Source: Hysterium pulicare CBS 123377
Lineage: Eukaryota; Ascomycota; Dothideomycetes; Hysteriales; Hysteriaceae
Direction: 5' to 3'
Length of the DNA: 64,000 nucleotides
NCBI GenBank assembly: GCA_000467715.1
Contig: AJFK01000010.1
Coordinates: 49,695 to 113,694, forward strand
Part shown: piece by piece, positions 11,355 through 23,827 of the stretch
Position numbering within the stretch: position 1 is the stretch's first letter
How the letters are laid out: each line of letters starts with the position of its first letter
Position numbers and translations under genes: made by a program
The notes under the pieces: model-generated
Told to the model about the DNA's origin: nothing
Databases searched by the model: none
Seen by the model: only the letters and a program-made list of their open reading frames with translations

Positions 11355-13718
11355 ATGTCTGCAGAAGCAAAACCATCTTTCTATGACAACGACCTGATGG
11401 TCTTGGAAACCCCATTACTCCGTGTAAGCAGACCAGTTGCCGCCTGCTCGCGTTGTCGGGCGGCAAAGGTCAAGTGCGACGGCAAACTACCTGCTTGTAC
11501 TGCCTGCGAGAAGTCAAATCGGGCAGCCGAATGTTCCAGCACAAACGACCAGTTTGCGAGGGGAAAGGAGAGGAGTTATGTCGCCACCCTGGAAGCCCGA
11601 GTCGAAAGACTCGAGAAGAAGATCAATGAAGCGAAAGCGAGGAGAAAATCATCATCAATTTCAATGAAAGACGGTGATTCGACTGCGACGCCGCGTAGAA
11701 CTTCCGTAGATACCCTCAAGGCTTCGAGACCTGTCAGTAAACGGGCTGCTCGAAGGAAGGAAGCATCTGATATCGATGATCTGGTTTCTGATTTTGGGCT
11801 TCTGTAAGTTATGCGTACCCCTTTCTTAGACCTGTAGAGACTGATGAAATGTAGAGCTGTGAATGCCACCGCTAGAGACTTCTATGGCTTCACTTCGGCC
11901 ATGTCCTATGCTCGTCTTATACTATCAGCATGTTCGAAGGAGGCCTTGCCTCAGGGAATGAACAAACTGTTGCCCCCAAAATATGCAGCAACACCGCTAA
12001 TCCAGCATTACCTAAATAACGTCTTCGTACTGCTTCCGGTTTTCGATGAAGCAAGCTTCTATGCATCTGTGGATGCAGTATATCACCAAGACCCAGAAAT
12101 GGCTACATCATTCGACCACTGGACAGTTCGTATGGTTCTCGCCATTTCATGTCTGTCGCAATCCGAACAACGTGGCGATACTCTTTATTCGGATGCCGTT
12201 GGTCATGTTTGCGCCGCCTTGGAACACGCGGAAGATGTTTTGCATCCCGGCTTTATTTCGAGCATTCAAGCAATAGTGTTATTGGTTGAATTTGCTGTGA
12301 TGGATCCACACCATTTCGACAGCTGGACCTTAGTTGGCGCAGCTTCAAGAGCGATGGTAGATCTTGGTATCCATCAAGATCCTTCGCGAAGTACCTCAAT
12401 ATCGAGACCAAAATTAGAGCTCAGAAGAAGAGTTTACTGGTGTGTATATGCCTTGGATAGGTCAACGTCGCTTGTACAAACGCGAGCCTTCTCATTTTCG
12501 GATGACTCTGCGCATGTCGCTCTTCCTTTTAGTTCAAATTCCATCTCTCCAGCGAAGAATTCCCCCAAGACCCACGTTTGGTTACAATCCTTCGATACAG
12601 CCCTTGATCTCTTCAAGATCCGCGAAATCCAATCCGAATGGTATATGGACCTCTTCCAATCTAGTCGGATTCCCTGGCAAGACCCCTATCCGTACATTTG
12701 GAAGACCTATAATGCAATGACCAAATGGTTCCAAAATATGCCAGCCAACATCCTCCCTTCAACAAAAGCGTTCTTCGAACTCGAGCTCCTCTACAGCTAC
12801 GTCTACATCCTCTCACCGAGCCCACGGATCCCCCATATTAACGAATATGCCCAACGTCTTATCTTCGAACACTGCATCGCCTACGCCACAAGTCTGCTCG
12901 CCGATATCTCCAAACCGTCAAATACCACAAAACCACCAGTCACCTTCTATGATGCCATGCGCGCCTACATGACAGGCCGGCAATTCGTTGACGTACTCGC
13001 CCGCAACCAAGACGCGATTCTCGACCCCATACCTCCCTCGCCACCACAATCACAAAATCCATCTACCGCCAACGCAGAGGATCCCCTCTCACCACCAGAA
13101 CAAGTTTCTGCCCCCGCTTTCCCCTCTCCTCTCCTCGCAGACGGCCAATCCATACCTCTAGACCCCACCATGCGCGCCATAAACGCCATAAACGACTTCA
13201 CAACCATCCTTTCGCGCTTCGGACTCCGCTTCGGCTACATAAACTGGCGTGATCGCTTCCAGCGGGAATCCGCCACCTTACTAGCACAGCTCTACCACCG
13301 CGCATCTCTAACACCAGCCCAATCTCCCCTAGGCGGACCCGTCCAATCTATTCAATCCCAATACCACCCCATGAACACCTGGGCTCCAGTCTCGAACACA
13401 GCCGTAGGAGGCATCTACAACGCCACCACGCCTCCAGCAACATACCCCCAACAACAAACAAGTCCATTCGGACATACAAGTCCCTTTACCCCGAGCCCCG
13501 GGTTCTCGCAGCAGGGGATGGATTGGAATACGAGTCCCGTGCAACAGGTGCATACGCCGCCTGGCGGCGGTGGTCCGTCGGGGGTTCCTCATGCGGGGAT
13601 GCCGCGACCGAGCGATGGGAGTACGAGACGCGCGTTTGTGATTGGGAATGCGAGTGAGTTGGCTACGACGGGGTGGGAGACGTTGCCGGGGGGTAGTCTG
13701 AATGCTAGATTTATGTAG
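11355..13718 (+). CDS. Zn2Cys6 transcription factor with fungal_trans domain, 770 aa
   Basis: CDS join(11355..11803, 11855..13718), 770 aa, 51-nt intron, phase 2. The zinc cluster is complete: C31, C34, C41, C48, C51 and C60. It is followed by a coiled coil (YVATLEARVERLEKKI, about 75-92) and a basic Ser-rich linker. The regulatory domain (PF04082) spans about 185-420, with the typical DSWTLVGAASRAMVDLGIHQ and RRRVYWCVYALDRS blocks. The C-terminus (about 520-770) is Pro/Ser/Gln-rich and probably an activation region. It is a nuclear DNA-binding regulator whose pathway cannot be told from its neighbours. It faces away from the regulator at 7644-10310. Confidence 0.9.
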
Positions 13719-14338
13719 GATGGATGAGGCTGGTTTTGGGATGGATTGGACTGGAACAGGGGTTTGTAGATGTGCATTTTCTGGGTTCTGGGGAAGGTGT
13801 CGAAGGAACGAGGGGTTGGGTGCTGTTTTGGCACTAAAGATCTCTTTAACTGGAACAAGTGAGCCATACTTGTATTGGACTTGATGCGGTAGAGTCACGC
13901 TCGTTCCGTTGTTCTACATCGAGTATAGCAGTATTCAAAAACATATCTCGATGGAAACATTCAGCGAGAAAGAAAGTGTCTTTAGTAGGTTTTCACATTA
14001 TCAACCTCATGAAACTTTGACTCTACTATGGCTTGACTCTGACTGGACTCCCGTGTCTCTAATGAACAGCTTATCTCGAAATCTCGCTATCTAGCAACGT
14101 CCCGCACGCCCCCAACTAACCGACAAGCCACGCAATGCACACGCCAAATCCTAGAGGAAAGGGGAATCTTCAACGACGAGGGGAAACGGATCCAAATTAG
14201 AATCGTACAAAGGTGAGTAGGGTAAAACGGAAACCCGACACCCCGAACCGTACGTAGTTGATTAAGGGTTACTGAGAGCCAAACAAGCATCAACCGCAAG
14301 CCCGACCCTATTCACAAACAAATTAGCAAACCGCAATC
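13719..14338. other. Intergenic between convergent genes
   Basis: About 620 bp of shared 3' flank. I see no gene, RNA or repeat in it. Confidence 0.5.
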
Positions 14339-16977
14339 TCACTTAATAGAAAGGGGGATTTCAATGACATACCTCCCCTCCTTAACCCTCACAACATCAT
14401 CAATAACCTCTCTATCCAACCCCGGGAACATCCCCGCCAACGTCTCAACCACGACTCTGTGTTCCTGTCTCTGGATCCTCCGCGCCTCTTCCGCTTCCGC
14501 GCTCGCTTGTCGCGCAGCCGCGTCCTCGGCTGACACGCGCTGTTGTTCTGCGGATCTCCTCTCCTTCTCGCTACTTCGCCGTGGTAAAGGGGGCGCAGGG
14601 GAGAGACGCGGTGTTGAGCCTGGTTGAGGCGTTGATGCGGGGCCACCGGATGTGGAGGTTGAGGCGGTGGTTGCGGTATCGTTGTCTGAGAATATCCGAC
14701 CGATGGTGCTGAGGGGCCGTTGGATTGTTCTTAGTAATCCCGCTACGGCCGCGTTTTCTTCTTCTGGTACTTCGGCAGAAGAACTCCCGTTCTGCTTTTG
14801 CGATATCGATCGCCTCGGTCTGGCTCTTTCCGCCTCTAGGGAGTTGCGGGGCGTTACTTCTGGTCGGCTGATTGAGGATTTCTCGGAGAGGTGGAGGTGT
14901 GGGGAGGGCATGCGGCGGTGGTGAGGATGGCCGGGGGTATTTGGGGGGTTAAGGGATTTCTGAGGATCGGAGTCAGGTTCTGAGTCTGAGGGGTGACGTT
15001 CGGCGATTGCGGAGACGGCGGCTTCGACGTTGGATTCGAAGTCGGTGTCTGTGATGGTTAGGGAGGTTCGGTCGAGGTTCTCGATGAATTGGATGGCGCC
15101 CATCTGGGAGGAATGTTAGCTCTATGTTAAAATAAAGATTGAGGGGATATCTTACGAGGGAGGAGATGTAGTATCCTGCCTCACCACCTAGTTTGTCTTG
15201 ATTTCGGAAGCGGAGGATATATTGGACGTTGGAGACTAGATGGTCGGGGTTCGCTTGGAGAACTGTGTATATAAGGAGAGGAACAAACGAATCCGCGGAT
15301 TGGTCCGATTGCGATTGGCGCAGGAAGCCTAAGATATCAGTTACTGCTTATCTAGTATAAACAAGGCAAGCCTACCGAAAATAACTTTACAACAGTTTAA
15401 GACGCAAATGACTTTGTCCCTAGGCGCTCTATAGCTCTTTATCTTGAGCAATTCTGCGACAATTAGCACACACAAAAGATCATTCCAGCTCTAGACATAC
15501 CTTGCTGGGCAAGTGTTAGGAACTTCCGGCCCTTATCGCCTACAGGCTTTATATCTAGATGTTCTTCTTTCACCCACTTATAGATCCGCACTTTCTGTGC
15601 TAATACCTCATCTCGTTCAACATCCTCCTGATGTTGTCCTCTCCGACCTGGACCAGCCGGCTCTTGCGCCCCTCTCCTTCGACCTTTGCCGCCTGAAACC
15701 GGTTCCGGTGGAGAAATTGCCGGCGAGAATGTCTGGGTATATAGCCGATTCATGACCAACTTCTCCATCCCTTCTCGCGCATTGTCAAACTCGGCATCAG
15801 ATACCGTCCGCCAAACCTCACATTGTGCCATCTTCTTGCTTATGAACTCAAGGAAGTCACTTATGATCTTGACTTGCTCATGAACCATCCATTGCTTCTT
15901 TCCAAATTCCAGTAAGAATGAACGAAGAAATTTCGCGACAGGATCTGCGGTCCTGTGTCGTAATTGCTCAAGGAATCGGTGAAAGTCAAAAGGGAGGTCG
16001 GGTTCAGGATCCGGTGCTGGCGGGGTTGGTTTGTACATAGGAGCATGTGCTTTCGGTGAGGTGAGGTCGGACATGGATGCTTTTTCATTCAAGGAAGTGC
16101 CTGTGCCCACTCGGTATAAAGAGGAAGTCCTAGGAGGTGGTGATTGAAGTACCTGTTCGCTCGAAGGTCCCGAATCCATTGGACTGCCCAAGGCCTTCGC
16201 ATTCAGGGGCTCTAAGCTAGACTTTCGAGGAGGATGGGTTATGGGAGAGTCTAACATAGGGCCAGCCAATTCCAGTCTCGGCGACATGATTTCTTCCATG
16301 CCCGGTCCATCCCCGCCGTGGTCAAATTGCTCCATGATACTTTGTATCTCCGATCTCGAATCATCGACGAAGTCCTCACTACCCCCGTACTTCTCAGTGT
16401 AATCTGATACCTCTGCATCTTCAGATGTTCGTATGCTCAACTTCTGGTTTCGACCGATAGGCGAGTGAGTGCGACTGGGTGGATCTTGCGCGGAGCTCAG
16501 GTATTTGTCGTCTTTGGGAGGCGGCGGTGGGGGAGATGGGGATCGGACAGCATTTTTCTCGAGGAATGGATCAGAAGTAGTCGATGATAATGTCATCTCC
16601 TCGGTCTTTGCCGTTATCTGGGCCGCTGAATCTTTGGGGGCAGGTGGTGTTTGAGGTCTCTGTACTTCCCCAGTGGCCAGTTGAGCTCCGTCTTGAAAAT
16701 CCGAACTCTCTACAGATCCATTCTTCAACTTGTGAAGCTCCTGCTTCTGTTCCTCGTCCATCCTATCCTTCCTCTTCACCCCGGGCGTCTGCCCCGCAAT
16801 CTTGCTGGATGTAGCTTCATGATGACGGGAGCTTTCATAGAGCTTCTCGTTGGGCCCAGATGGTGTTTCTTCTCCATTCTTTGCATTGAAATCTGCCTCC
16901 TCTTCCTTTACTGCATTGACCTCGTCAGTCTTATCCTGGTCTTCATGAGGTTCACCAGTCCGGGTCGGGGAAGACAT
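14339..16977 (-). CDS. VPS9: VPS9-domain Rab5 guanine-nucleotide exchange factor with CUE domain
   Basis: Four exons: 16977-15501, 15453-15376, 15328-15156, 15103-14339; 830 aa, all phases agree. The VPS9 domain (PF02204) lies at about 455-600 and is spread over three exons, with the characteristic IKSYRAPRDKVICVLNCCK and SFVPLLIYTVLQANP blocks. Such proteins load GTP onto Rab5/Vps21 on early endosomes to drive vacuolar sorting. A short CUE domain (PF02845), which binds ubiquitin, ends the protein (VVETLAGMFPGLDREVIDD, about 793-811). That order matches yeast Vps9. The first 330 residues are disordered and acidic, typical of filamentous-fungal orthologues. Its start codon is 322 bp from that of the divergent ASNSD1-like gene. 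Confidence 0.92.
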
Positions 16978-17299
16978 AGGCCGTCGTGCGGCTGGGGGGG
17001 TTATTTCGTAGGGCCTATATAGAGGGTGATAGTGTCCATGAGCTAATAGAAGCTTCAGCGGGAATGTTCAGGTCGCAGTAAGGAGTGCTTTGAGGTTTGA
17101 GGAAGTGCTTTGCCGTGCCCTGTCCTAGTGGGCTTCGTATGACCAGTGCCAAGACAACCGCCCTGCTTATTAGGTTGCACCGAAACAGCCGGCGCTAGAG
17201 CTTGCATCCTCTGCCGATCACCTTCAAACTTCTTCTCATCAACTTCACTCCTCTTTAACACATCCACATTCCATTCGAGTCTCATCATGACCTTGGATT
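16978..17299. promoter_or_regulatory. Short bidirectional promoter, VPS9 / ASNSD1-like
   Basis: 322 bp between divergent ATGs, so the two genes must share or abut promoters. No clear TATA box. A small minus-strand frame at 17055-17288 has no recognisable content. Confidence 0.5.
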
Positions 17300-19128
17300 A
17301 TGTGTGGAATCTTTCTTTCACTTAGTACCGGGGGTTATATCCCTCCGGACTCCAAGACCAAACAGCTTTTGAGTAACAGGGGACCAGATGCTTCGAGCAC
17401 TCAGCAGATATTCATCCCACGACCTTCAACTTCCGATCAGGAGAGCTCTACAAACATCTGCGCTACTTTCTTTTCCACTGTTCTTTCTCTCAGAGGTTCT
17501 GTTGTCGTGCCTCAGCCACTTAAAGATGCCGGTACTCAATCTATCTTATGCTGGAATGGTGAGGCCTGGAAAATTGGCCAATCCAAGCTAGGCGGGAATG
17601 ATTCTCAGGCTGTCTTTGAGCTCTTCCTGCAAGCATGTTCTATTAGACATAGCAGAAGTCAAGAGTCACCTCACGAAAGAATGCTCGATGCCATTGCATC
17701 GATTTCCGGTCCATTCGCCTTCGTCTTTTATGACGGTGAAAACTCACGCCTTTACTATGGCAGAGACTGCCTTGGAAGGCGCTCACTTCTAAGAAAAGCT
17801 AACGTTCCTGGTGCACTAATCATATCTAGCATATGCAGCAATACTTCTAATGAGCAATGGGCCGAGGTTGATGCCGATGGCATATATTTTGTTGATCTCA
17901 ATGCATCCAGCCATGGCTTTCCGCAAGCTATTAGAGTTCCACATCGTCGCCGAGATGAGTTTTCCAACGGTAGTGAGGCTGTGGTGAGTGGGCTCGCTCA
18001 ACATGTGCGAGACTCGCTAATGTGTCTTTCAGATGTTGCCTTTCCCAATGATGAACAAGTCCATACCGGACGGACGCATACCAGTGCTATCTACAGAGTC
18101 TTCTTATGTTGATCAGCTCCACCGCATTCTTCACAGATCGCTCGAGCTTCGTATTTGTCACGTTCGTGAATCTTTCGATTCAGGATGGGAAAACCGGCGA
18201 AATGCCGACCCCAAGCTTGCGATTCTGTTTTCGGGTGGACTTGACTGCAGTGTTCTTGCACGGCTATGTCACGACATTCTTCCCATCACAGAGAGCATCG
18301 ATCTACTAAACGTTGCATTTCAGAACCCTCGCGTCCATGGACCCGTGGATCAATCAGGACCGTCACCCTACGAATTATGCCCGGACCGCGTTACCGGAAG
18401 AGCATCTTATGCCGAAATGGAAAGAGTCTGTCCTGGGCGAACCTGGCGATTCGTCGAAATTGACATCCCCTACGCAGAAACTCTTGCACATCGAGAACAT
18501 GTCATTACGCTCATGCATCCTCACAACACTGAGATGGATTTGTCAATTTCTTACGCACTCTATTTCGCATCGAGGGGAGCTGGCCGGCTACGGAATTCTA
18601 CCGACAATGAATCCCATCTGTACAAAACCCCTGCTTACGTTCTTCTCTCTGGCTTAGGGGCCGACGAGCTTTTTGGGGGTTACCAAAGACACGCTGTTGC
18701 CTTCTCTCGAAGAGGATATCCCGGGCTGCTTGATGAACTGGAGTTGGACTTCGATCGTCTTGGGCAAAGAAATCTGGGTCGAGATGATCGAGTTATTAGC
18801 GATTCCGGAAAAGAGGTGAGATTTCCCTATCTCGATGAGGAGTTTATTGCTTGGGCGTTGGAATGTCCAGTATGGGGGAAATGTGGCTTTGGGGCAGAGT
18901 CCATGAATTCTCCAGGCGACTCTGGCCGAGATTTGGAGCCGGGTAAGAAAGTTTTGAGGCTTCTTGCCCTCAAGCTAGGTATGAATGGTGTCGCTGCAGA
19001 AAAGAAGCGTGCGGTATGTATTTTAGACGTAAGTATAGAACTAAACTAATATGGATCAGATACAATTTGGTGCACGAACTGCCAAGATGGTATCTGGGAG
19101 GATCAAAGGGACTCAATCATTGTCATGA
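17300..19128 (+). CDS. Asparagine synthetase domain-containing protein (ASNSD1-like)
   Basis: CDS join(17300..17983, 18033..19013, 19060..19128), 577 aa; both introns are phase 0. The protein begins MCGIF, so Cys2 can serve as the nucleophile of a class II (Ntn) glutaminase domain (about 2-210). An ATP-pyrophosphatase domain follows, with the PP-loop SGGLDCS at about 295-301 and SGLGADELFGGY at about 434-445. The C-terminus IQFGARTAKM is the signature of ASNSD1-type proteins rather than true asparagine synthetases, and the length agrees. The exact cellular reaction of this group is not settled. Without the two introns the frame would break twice. Confidence 0.88.
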
Positions 19129-19985
19129 AAACTCATTGGTAAGGCATTTCCAAACTTTGTGCTTTTCCCTTCACTCTGCATCATGATGATGAGGCTAGTG
19201 CTTCGGTGCTGGCTTCGCAGATACTTGGGAGACTGCAAGTAACCTGCCCTGCATAGCTTCGGTCGAATTGCTTCTGTGTTTTCGGTCAGCGATAGCCGGG
19301 CAAGGCGATGGTCGCGTGTGGGTCTCAGGACTTGGAGTTGATGACCCGGAAAAGGCAAGTCTGAGCCATGCGGTAATATAATACTGGAATAGGCCGCGCA
19401 ATTTTCATTCGAGTTTTATTGTTGCTAACTACCATGGCTCAGATTTATCACCTTCCCTAGATCTGAGTGCGAGCCGTTAGCCGCACTCGACGGTCACGAG
19501 ATGCATCATTTGTATAATCGTTTGTGATGGCCAGAACATAGGATCCTGACGATGGACTTCGATAGACAGCACGTGCCGGTCGGAATCAATTACTCTAGCA
19601 TTGGAGTGTAGTGGAGGGTATTCTCTGCTCATCTTATCATCCAATCGAATTCCCAAACGATCTAAAGAACAGGAAAACCTTACAGCGGCGCAGTTCTTTT
19701 GAAACCATTATAGAGCTCGAATAGCTCAGTGTCCACTAACGGCTTTAGTCAGGCATGCCCATCTGAGCCCTGCAAACAATTTGCTCCCCGTGACCGCCTC
19801 TACGGATGCAACTCAGCCTCGCCCGCTTCCTCCACCAATCACGGGGTTTCTTGTCCGCCACATCGTGGCAGTGTTGATGCATACCTCACTTTCTCCCGCC
19901 AGGCAGTCGCCAAAGCTTCAACCTCCTCCGTCTTCTATCATTTCACGTCGAGTCCGCCATACTTGATCTCACTCTTACTCTTAAC
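19129..19985 (+). other. Intergenic, upstream of membrane-protein gene
   Basis: About 860 bp. Small open frames at 19113-19401 (minus) and 19729-19989 (plus) show no domain. No repeat or RNA gene recognised. Confidence 0.5.
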
Positions 19986-21283
19986 ATGAAGCTATCCGTT
20001 GTTATTTTGCTTCTTGTTGCAAGTAAATGTGCAGCCTCGTTGAACGACACTGGCACTTCTTCTGAAGATGGCAGACGAGGCTGGGTTTCGTCTCCAAATT
20101 GCGGTCGTGGCACGCCCGACCTTCTTTACAGCTGCTTATTTACGATATTTGTCTGCTCTTGGAGTGCGCTTCACCACGACGTGCCTAAGCAAGAATGGTC
20201 ACAGTGGAAAATGATGTGGACGAAGGGACGATGGTGTTGTGTGGCCTTGATCGCTCCTGAAGCTATGGTCCTTTGGTCGTCGTCAGAGTGGGGCGGTGCT
20301 AAGAATCTATATCGGCACCTTTCTACTGTCATTTCGGTATGTGATGATTGTGTAATATGGAATCCTATCACATAGCAGCTTAACTCATTTGAACATATGC
20401 TACATAATTGTTTTAGAGACCTAAGAGCTTGAAGAACATTTTCGCTGACTAGGTACAGACAACTAGACTCAGTCTATCTCACTGCTACCTGGTGTTCCAA
20501 AAAGGACTTACCATAGTGTCAAAAGATGGGGCGAGGTTTAATCGCCTTCGAGGGGCTTTCCTTGGCGGATTAGCACGCAAACATTACATGGATATCACGG
20601 TAATCAGTAAAAAAGAGATCGAGGACAAAAGTAAAAGCGATTGGATTGCAAAGACCATCGCATGTATCCAAATCTCCTGGATGGTGGCTCAGACTATCGG
20701 ACGTGCTGTACAACATCTTTCAATTACCCCACTGGAGCTCTTTACAATCGGAAATATCATCTGCGCCCTATGTGCCTACACATTTTGGTGGCAGAAGCCT
20801 CAGGACGTTAAGACGACCTTTGAGATTCCGGTATATCTGTCTCGTGGTGAAATTGACAAATTGAATCTCGATGGGTCCATAGATGTTTACTTTGGAGATA
20901 CAAGGTTCGGAGTGATGATCTTGGTTTTAGTAACAGCTACGTTTGGAGCCTGCCACCTCCTAGCTTGGAACTTCGAATTTCCTACTCATACGGAGAGGAT
21001 AGCGTGGCGGACTGCTAGTGTGGTTTGCTTGGCGTGTCCGCTTACTGTAATACTAATAGTGATGCTTCCTGATGTTATTGAGGATTGGCTTCCCTCCTCG
21101 GTTCGTCGTTTCCATCGCAGATCCATGGATGTCATGGAATCCTATGATGTCATGTTGCCCGTATTTGGGCTATATGTCCTGGCACGCCTTTTCATTATCG
21201 TCGAATGTTTCGTTGCTCTTCGCTCCGTTCCAGCTTCAGTCTATCAGACAGTCAATTGGACACAATGTCTCCCTCATATATAA
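19986..21283 (+). CDS. Fungal multi-pass membrane protein, unknown function
   Basis: CDS join(19986..20336, 20453..21283), 393 aa. The second exon may start at 20459 instead, since two in-frame AG acceptors lie 6 nt apart. The N-terminal 18 residues form a signal peptide. A conserved-looking pattern follows: DLLYSCLFTIFVCSWSALH (first membrane span), then APEAMVLW, EIEDKSKSDWIAKTIACIQ, and an ending with RSVPASVYQTVNW and PHI. I know this combination from a large group of uncharacterised membrane proteins, often in multi-gene families, in Leotiomycetes and Dothideomycetes. Further spans are visible around LELFTIGNIICALCAYTFW, FGVMILVLVTATFGACHLL, TASVVCLACPLTVILIVML and VFGLYVLARLFIIVECFVAL. 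No enzymatic motif. The 116-nt intron is longer than average. Confidence 0.75.
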
Positions 21284-22382
21284 TTTTCCTTGGCTTCTAC
21301 TCACTATCTCAAATTATATGCAATATAAAATGATTAAGGGGACGCTCTTCCATGGGGAACATCTCTCCCACGACGGACGCGAAGCTCAAATTTCCTCGGT
21401 CTCCTACAACGACCTGGGATGGGACACGAAGGCATAGCTGCCAGGGGTCCAGAATGCTTTCATTGCAGACACTATCTCTTCCATAATTTCATCATTATCT
21501 ACATCACACCAGACTGTTTTATCTCTACGCATCTGTATAGATATTAAATAACGGCTTTTACGCGAAACAAACATCTAATTGCGGTCTTGAATACTTTATA
21601 ATTATACTCTCCTCCTAAACTCTAAAAAATCATCAACACCAATTTCCCAACAAATGATAAAACGCCAAACTAACAAGATCTTGAGTTGCCCACCCCACTC
21701 AACGCCGGTGCTGGGGTTCGACACATGTCAATCCGACTCTGTTACCGCCTTCAAAGACACTTGACATCCTGACGATGAGCGGGAAAAAGCCTTATGGTAT
21801 AAACCTCTTTTTAAGTAAGCTGGAAAAGAGTTCTACTTTATATCATAATTACTATATCTACTTCTAACAAACTTCCCAAAATATCAACGCCGGTGCCGAC
21901 TCTCTACACATCTCAACCGAACTCCGTTAGTGCCTTCAAAGAAAGTTGACATCCTGATATCAGTAGGGAAAAGCATTTTAGCAAATACCTTGTTTCAAGG
22001 AGGCTGGAAAAGAGTACTTTCCAACATCACAAATAAGTATACCCACTTCAATAGAGACGCGGAACTCATACAGTCATTCACAACTCTCATTCGTAGTCTT
22101 AAACTATTTCTTCGTCGAAGTCAAACTCTCTAATGCCTAACACCAACAAATAATCTTTGACTTCTTACCCACATAGCATAGCCCTTCGCTTGGCTTGATG
22201 CTTCTCTGGCATACGAGGGTGTACCGGATGATCTGCTATGTTATAGCGATATCATCAGATAAAGCTTCGACGCTGTAGCAAATCTGACTTCTTTACGTCC
22301 AGCATACGTCTTCTCGTTGATAATGACGAGAGTCCGTCACATTTCTCCAAAAAGTAATTCCACAAGCTCCAGTGCACTCTCT
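21284..22382. other. Intergenic, AT-rich, with a diverged duplication
   Basis: About 1.1 kb between convergent genes. No convincing gene. It holds the two-copy repeat described at 21700-22052. Confidence 0.6.
21700..22052. repeat. Diverged tandem duplication, unit about 168 bp
   Basis: Copy A is about 21700-21868 and copy B about 21885-22052, offset 185 bp. Shared blocks in order: caacgccggtgc; acacat and tcaa; gccttcaaaga; ttgacatcctga; gggaaaa; gctggaaaagagt. The order is fully conserved with many point differences. A weaker third copy may precede at about 21595. Nothing coding is seen, so an old non-coding or mobile-element fragment is likely. Confidence 0.7.
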
Positions 22383-23827
22383 TCACCCTGCCCCATTACT
22401 CTCGGCGCCCTCTTCCCCACCCTCTCCATACAACATCCGATTCAACCGCCTGATCTCCGAATCGAGTTTCTGGCGTTCAATTTGCAATCGCTTGACTCTC
22501 AACTGCATGCTCTCACGCTCAAGCGCCGATAAAACCCTCGTCGCTTCCTCCGCCTCAGCTTCCAATTGCGGATCTTGGTAGTCCTGTCCATCATTCCCCT
22601 GCGCCTCCTCCCCACTACTATCAGGCGTAATCGGATCCGGTAATCCCATCTGTCCCAGCCCGCCTTGTCCCACTAATCCTTCCATCCCCATTCCCATCCC
22701 CAGACTCATACCACCATTCACCGAACTATGCAATTGCGGATCCATCAAATCATCCATCGGGGCACCTGTCCCGTGTTTCTCTCGCATGTGTTCCTCGAGT
22801 CCGAGTAACGTGGAAAAGCCCTTTGATTTCTTCCGCCGCCAGCAGGATTTATCGGGACAGGCGTAGAGTTTATCGGAGTGGTCGTGGGATTTTAGACCGT
22901 GGATGGCTTTGCGGTGGTCCATGAGGGCTTTGATGTCGGGGAAGGCGGGTGCGGCGCAGCCTTTGAAGTTGCAGGTTGTCATTGTTTTGTATTTGTCCAT
23001 TTGTTTCCTGATTTCGCTCGATATATCAGTATCGATCCTGCATGCGGGAGTTGAGGGTGGGTGGGGCGAACATACTTCACCTCGCTGATATCTTGACCGG
23101 GATATGCCTTCTTCAATGCCCCGTTCAAGATATTCTGCACTTCCTGTCTACTCAGATACAACCCCCCTGCCTCCCGGAGTAGATCCCTCCCATCACCTTG
23201 CTGCGCCGTATCCCTCAAATAAGCCAGTATCCCACCAGCCTCCCAGCTCTTAAAGAAATCATCCAGCACCAAACCCCTCACCCCACTATTCCTCTTAATC
23301 GAATCAATATGGTCCAAATCATGACTATGCCGCTCCCCCGTCCTCTCCACGATCCTCCTGCCATCCGGAAAAATCGTCAACCGGAACTTCGCCTTGCACG
23401 TCCCGCCCTCGCGCCGCTGCCTTGGTCGCGAGTTCTCGTGGATGATGGGCGGGGGGAAGTTCGTCTTGCGGTTGAGCCGGCAGCCGCCGTAGATCTTGGA
23501 GGTTCCGGTGGCCGGGGAGGGATTCGGCTTTTGGTGGATGCACCAGATGTTGTCGACGTAGGGCCAGAAGCGCTCCCATACTTGCGGGGTTAGTTGGACG
23601 GGGGTGTCGAGGGCGAAGAGGAGGGCGCGGTGGAGGGATATGTCGGAGGGGATGTTGTTTAGTGGTGAGGCGGCATTGGGGACGTTTTGATGGAGTGGTG
23701 GGAGTGCTTGTGGTTGAGGTGTTTGAGGGGTTTGGGATGCTTGAGTCGATTGGGTGAGTGGTTGTGCTGAGGTTATCTGGGGCGTGTCTGGAGGTATTGT
23801 AGGGAATGGTGGAAGTACGGAGGTCAT
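22383..23827 (-). CDS. C2H2 zinc-finger protein with FAR1/WRKY-GCM1-like N-terminal domain
   Basis: Exons 23827-23076 and 23007-22383, 458 aa, phase 2; the intron is 68 nt. After a Pro/Gln/Ser-rich first 65 residues comes a Trp- and Cys/His-containing region (about 80-190): WERFWPYVDNIWCIHQ, then YGGCRLNR, GGTCKAKFRL and GERHSHD. That arrangement of late Cys and HxH resembles the FAR1/FLYWCH/WRKY-GCM1 zinc fold used by Mutator-type transposases and domesticated derivatives. Two C2H2 fingers follow near 259-284 (C-x4-C-x13-H-x4-H) and 300-332 (C-x4-C-x16-H-x4-H), then a Gly/Met-rich linker and a terminal coiled coil (ESMQLRVKRLQIERQKLDSE). It is probably nuclear and DNA-binding. The first-domain assignment is by eye and tentative. 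Confidence 0.75.
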
